A stretch of DNA of 64,000 bases, taken from positions 97,467 to 161,466 of the forward strand of contig JAZNPF010000004.1 of assembly GCA_045589495.1 (NCBI GenBank), read 5' to 3'. Source of the DNA: SIG455 sp045589495 (lineage in GTDB: Bacteria > Bacillota > Clostridia > UMGS1810). Below are positions 61,958-64,000 of this stretch, piece by piece (the first letter of the stretch is position 1; every line of letters starts with the position of its first letter). The notes under the pieces were generated by a model. It worked only from the letters and a program-made list of their open reading frames with translations, was not told the DNA's origin and searched no databases. The position numbers and the translations under genes are program-made.

Positions 61958-63848
61958 TATTTGCAAAAGTTTCGGTACTGATATTATACTGGAAGATATA
62001 AATCTTAAAGCCGAACAAGGAGAAAAAATAGGACTTATAGGCGCAAACGGAGCAGGTAAAAGTACGTTGCTCAAAATAATCTGCGGCGAAATTCCTTACG
62101 ACAGCGGAAATATTATCGCTGCCAAAGATTTGCGTAAAGGATTTTTGAAACAGACGGACTCACTCGACGGTTCTAAAACAATATGGGGCGAGATGATAGA
62201 TGTATTTTCTAATATCGTTGATATGGAAAACGAAATGCGTGATCTTGAAAGTCAAATGTCTGCAGATAATATTTCTGATGAAGAACGTAACAGAGCAATA
62301 GAAAACTACGGCAAAAAAAGTGAAGCCTTTGAAAAAGCGGGCGGTTTTGAACTGCGTGCCAAAATAATGACTGTTTTAAACGGTATGGGGTTTGAGGGAT
62401 TTAATCTTAATGAGAAAATATCCAATTTAAGCGGTGGTGAAAAAACGAAACTTGCCATGGCAAAACTCCTGCTGGACGAACCCGATCTTTTACTTTTAGA
62501 CGAGCCTACAAATCACCTTGATTTTAAAACAATGCAATGGCTTGAGGGGTATCTGAAGTCATATAAAAAGGCGGTTATAGTAGTTTCTCACGACCGTTAC
62601 TTTTTAGATGCCATAGCCGATACGATTTATGAGATTGAACGTACTAAATCCACCAGATATGTCGGTAACTACAGTAAATATTTGGAGCAAAAAGAACAAA
62701 ACCGTGATCAGCAGGCAAAAGCGTATGAACTTCAACAGAAAGAAATAAAAAGGTTAGAGGATTACGTTGCCAGAAATATTGCTCGTGCATCAACATCTAA
62801 AAGTGCAAAAAGTAAGCAGAAGATTATTGATAAGATGGAAGTGGTTGAACGTCCTGCATCAGAACTCAAATCATGCCGGTTTTTCTTTGAAAGTGCATAT
62901 TCTTCGTTCAAGGATGTTTTAACTGCAGAAAATATGAGCGTTTCTGTAAACGACGGTGGTATACTTAAAAAACTTTTCTCAAACGTTTCTTTTGAAATAA
63001 AACGGGGCGAAAAAATTGCTTTAATCGGAGCAAACGGTATAGGTAAGTCTACTCTTTTAAAAACGTTGCTCGGTATTCATAATGAGTATACTGGCAGATT
63101 TGATTTTGGTAAAAATGTAGAGATTGGTTACTATGATCAGGAACAGAAAATCCTTGACGGCTCTAAAACTGTTTTAGATGCTATATGGGACCTAGTTCCG
63201 CGTATGGACGAAAGCGAAGTCCGTACAATGCTCGGCTCACTGCTTTTTACTAACGAAGATGTTTTTAAAAAGATAGATTCTTTAAGCGGTGGCGAAAAGG
63301 CCAAACTTGAGTTTTTGACTATATCTGTTAAAAAACCGAATACAATGATTCTTGACGAACCTACCAACCATCTTGACCTGCCATCAAAAGAAGCGCTTGA
63401 TGTTGCATTGAAAGAATATGATGGAACTGTATTTTTCGTGTCGCACGACCGCTACTTTTTGAATAAGATAGCAGATAAGATACTCGAACTCACCGAAACA
63501 GGTGTTAACCTTTATATAGGTAATTATGATAATTATATAGAAAAGAAAACTGCGCCTTCACAAACTGCAAGTACGGTTTCAAAATCGAACGCAAACAGTT
63601 ACGAAGAAGAAAAACGTGCTCAGGCACTTAAAAAGAGCCTAACAAAAAAACTTGCAAAAACAGAAGAAGACATTGTTGCGGTAGAGGAAAAGGCACAGAA
63701 ACTTTCAAAACAACTTGAATTAACTGGTTCCGACTATGAAAAAGCACGCGAAATTTATAATGATATTGAAAAAAACAATGTACTTATTGAACAACTTTAC
63801 GAAGATTGGGAGAACTATTCTGAACAACTTTCACAACTTGATGTATAA
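61938..63848 (+). CDS. ABC-F family ATPase, YdiF/Uup-like
   Basis: A 636-residue tandem ATPase without membrane spans. It has two ATP-binding modules: Walker A GANGAGKST (about 34-42) and GANGIGKST (about 365-373), signatures LSGGEKTKLA and LSGGEKAKLE, and Walker B motifs with DEPTNHLD. A linker (about 245-330) joins them and a C-terminal coiled coil (about 555-636) follows, as in YdiF and Uup. ABC-F proteins act on the ribosome; some protect it from antibiotics, but nothing here predicts resistance. The ATG at 61938 lies inside uvrC, preceded by CGGGAGAAAAA. Confidence 0.9.
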   Translation: MIIQVNNICKSFGTDIILEDINLKAEQGEKIGLIGANGAGKSTLLKIICGEIPYDSGNIIAAKDLRKGFLKQTDSLDGSKTIWGEMIDVFSNIVDMENEMRDLESQMSADNISDEERNRAIENYGKKSEAFEKAGGFELRAKIMTVLNGMGFEGFNLNEKISNLSGGEKTKLAMAKLLLDEPDLLLLDEPTNHLDFKTMQWLEGYLKSYKKAVIVVSHDRYFLDAIADTIYEIERTKSTRYVGNYSKYLEQKEQNRDQQAKAYELQQKEIKRLEDYVARNIARASTSKSAKSKQKIIDKMEVVERPASELKSCRFFFESAYSSFKDVLTAENMSVSVNDGGILKKLFSNVSFEIKRGEKIALIGANGIGKSTLLKTLLGIHNEYTGRFDFGKNVEIGYYDQEQKILDGSKTVLDAIWDLVPRMDESEVRTMLGSLLFTNEDVFKKIDSLSGGEKAKLEFLTISVKKPNTMILDEPTNHLDLPSKEALDVALKEYDGTVFFVSHDRYFLNKIADKILELTETGVNLYIGNYDNYIEKKTAPSQTASTVSKSNANSYEEEKRAQALKKSLTKKLAKTEEDIVAVEEKAQKLSKQLELTGSDYEKAREIYNDIEKNNVLIEQLYEDWENYSEQLSQLDV

Positions 63849-63916
63849 ATTTCAAATAAATGGAAATAATCTAAATCAACACAATAAAAAAAGTTATAAA
63901 AACTTGAAAAAAGGTG

Positions 63917-63945
63917 TTGACAAAGGTAAATGGATGTGGTACAAT
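63917..63945 (+). promoter_or_regulatory. Consensus promoter, probably of an rRNA operon
   Basis: TTGACA at 63917-63922 and TACAAT at 63940-63945 with a 17-base spacer and an A-tract upstream. The leader that follows contains a hairpin (63952-63973, GTCGCTCG with CGAGTGAC) and, at the very end of the window, GATCTTTGAAAAATGAACA, a sequence typical just upstream of 16S rRNA genes in Firmicutes. The rRNA itself lies outside the window. Confidence 0.82.
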
Positions 63946-64000
63946 AATCAAGTCGCTCGGGGAAAGCGAGTGACAGAATCGATCTTTGAAAAATGAACAG

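Noticed and set aside
61938..63848. Antibiotic-resistance ABC-F gene
   Set aside because: Sequence fits the housekeeping YdiF/Uup group; there is no sign of a resistance-type linker or leader peptide attenuator.

Overview
This window looks like chromosomal backbone of a strictly anaerobic, low-G+C Clostridia-type Firmicute (about 40 % G+C by eye, not computed). The evidence is Rnf and pyruvate:ferredoxin oxidoreductase next to each other, a rubredoxin, the yabM/yabO, veg-recR and nadK-argR-recN gene orders, frequent TTG and GTG starts with strong GGAGG-like ribosome binding sites, tRNA genes without encoded CCA, and rho-independent terminators. I see no phage, plasmid, insertion sequence or CRISPR array. 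Genes are dense and mostly on the + strand.

Layout. 1-7.5 kb: metG (5' end outside the window), a cysteine desulfurase with thiI, cinA, murA and a YycJ-type metallo-hydrolase. 7.6-7.9 kb: tRNA-Met, -Glu, -Val. 7.9-12.7 kb: a PocR-AraC regulator divergent from a sugar isomerase / FGGY kinase / class II aldolase operon with no transporter. 12.7-17.0 kb: a histidine phosphatase, two paralogous serine hydrolases and an ATP-grasp protein. 17.1-18.2 kb: HPr and five tRNAs (Val, Asp, Phe, Gly, Cys). 18.4-22.4 kb: luxS-mtnN, an unknown 214-residue protein and a GHL6-type glycoside hydrolase. 22.4-26.3 kb: recR and veg on the - strand, a DUF2899-type membrane protein, a SpoVB/YabM-like flippase and rqcP. 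26.3-31.2 kb: rnfCDGEAB. 31.5-35.0 kb: nifJ. 35.2-38.2 kb: a VanW protein and a PucR-family regulator. 38.3-42.3 kb: ftsE, ftsX, an M23 peptidase and an S41 protease. 42.5-44.2 kb: rpsB-tsf. 44.2-44.85 kb: a gene-free stretch full of inverted repeats. 44.9-48 kb: pyrC, an FHA protein and an FtsW/RodA protein. 48-54.6 kb: nadK, argR, recN, dCMP deaminase, hisS, aspS. 54.7-59.4 kb: a GldA/GldF/GldG-like ABC system with a DUF4340 protein. 59.4-63.9 kb: rubredoxin (- strand), a 49-codon small ORF, uvrC and an ABC-F ATPase. The last 100 bases hold a consensus promoter and a leader that looks like the start of an rRNA operon.

How the genes fit together. PFOR makes reduced ferredoxin and Rnf spends it on NAD+ reduction coupled to ion pumping; rubredoxin adds to the anaerobic redox set. 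FtsEX with the coiled-coil M23 hydrolase and the S41 protease form a division cell-wall module, with MurA, the flippase, VanW and FtsW/RodA elsewhere in the window. LuxS and MtnN detoxify S-adenosylhomocysteine. The isomerase-kinase-aldolase operon, its PocR-type sensor and the GHL6 hydrolase suggest use of a deoxy- or aldose sugar, possibly L-fucose-like, but the substrate cannot be fixed from sequence.

Most of the window is well understood. The parts least explained by known biology are the Gld-like ABC/DUF4340 operon with its two acidic tails, the hairpin-rich island at 44.2-44.75 kb with interleaved complementary arms, the ATP-grasp/serine-hydrolase cluster and two small unknown proteins.
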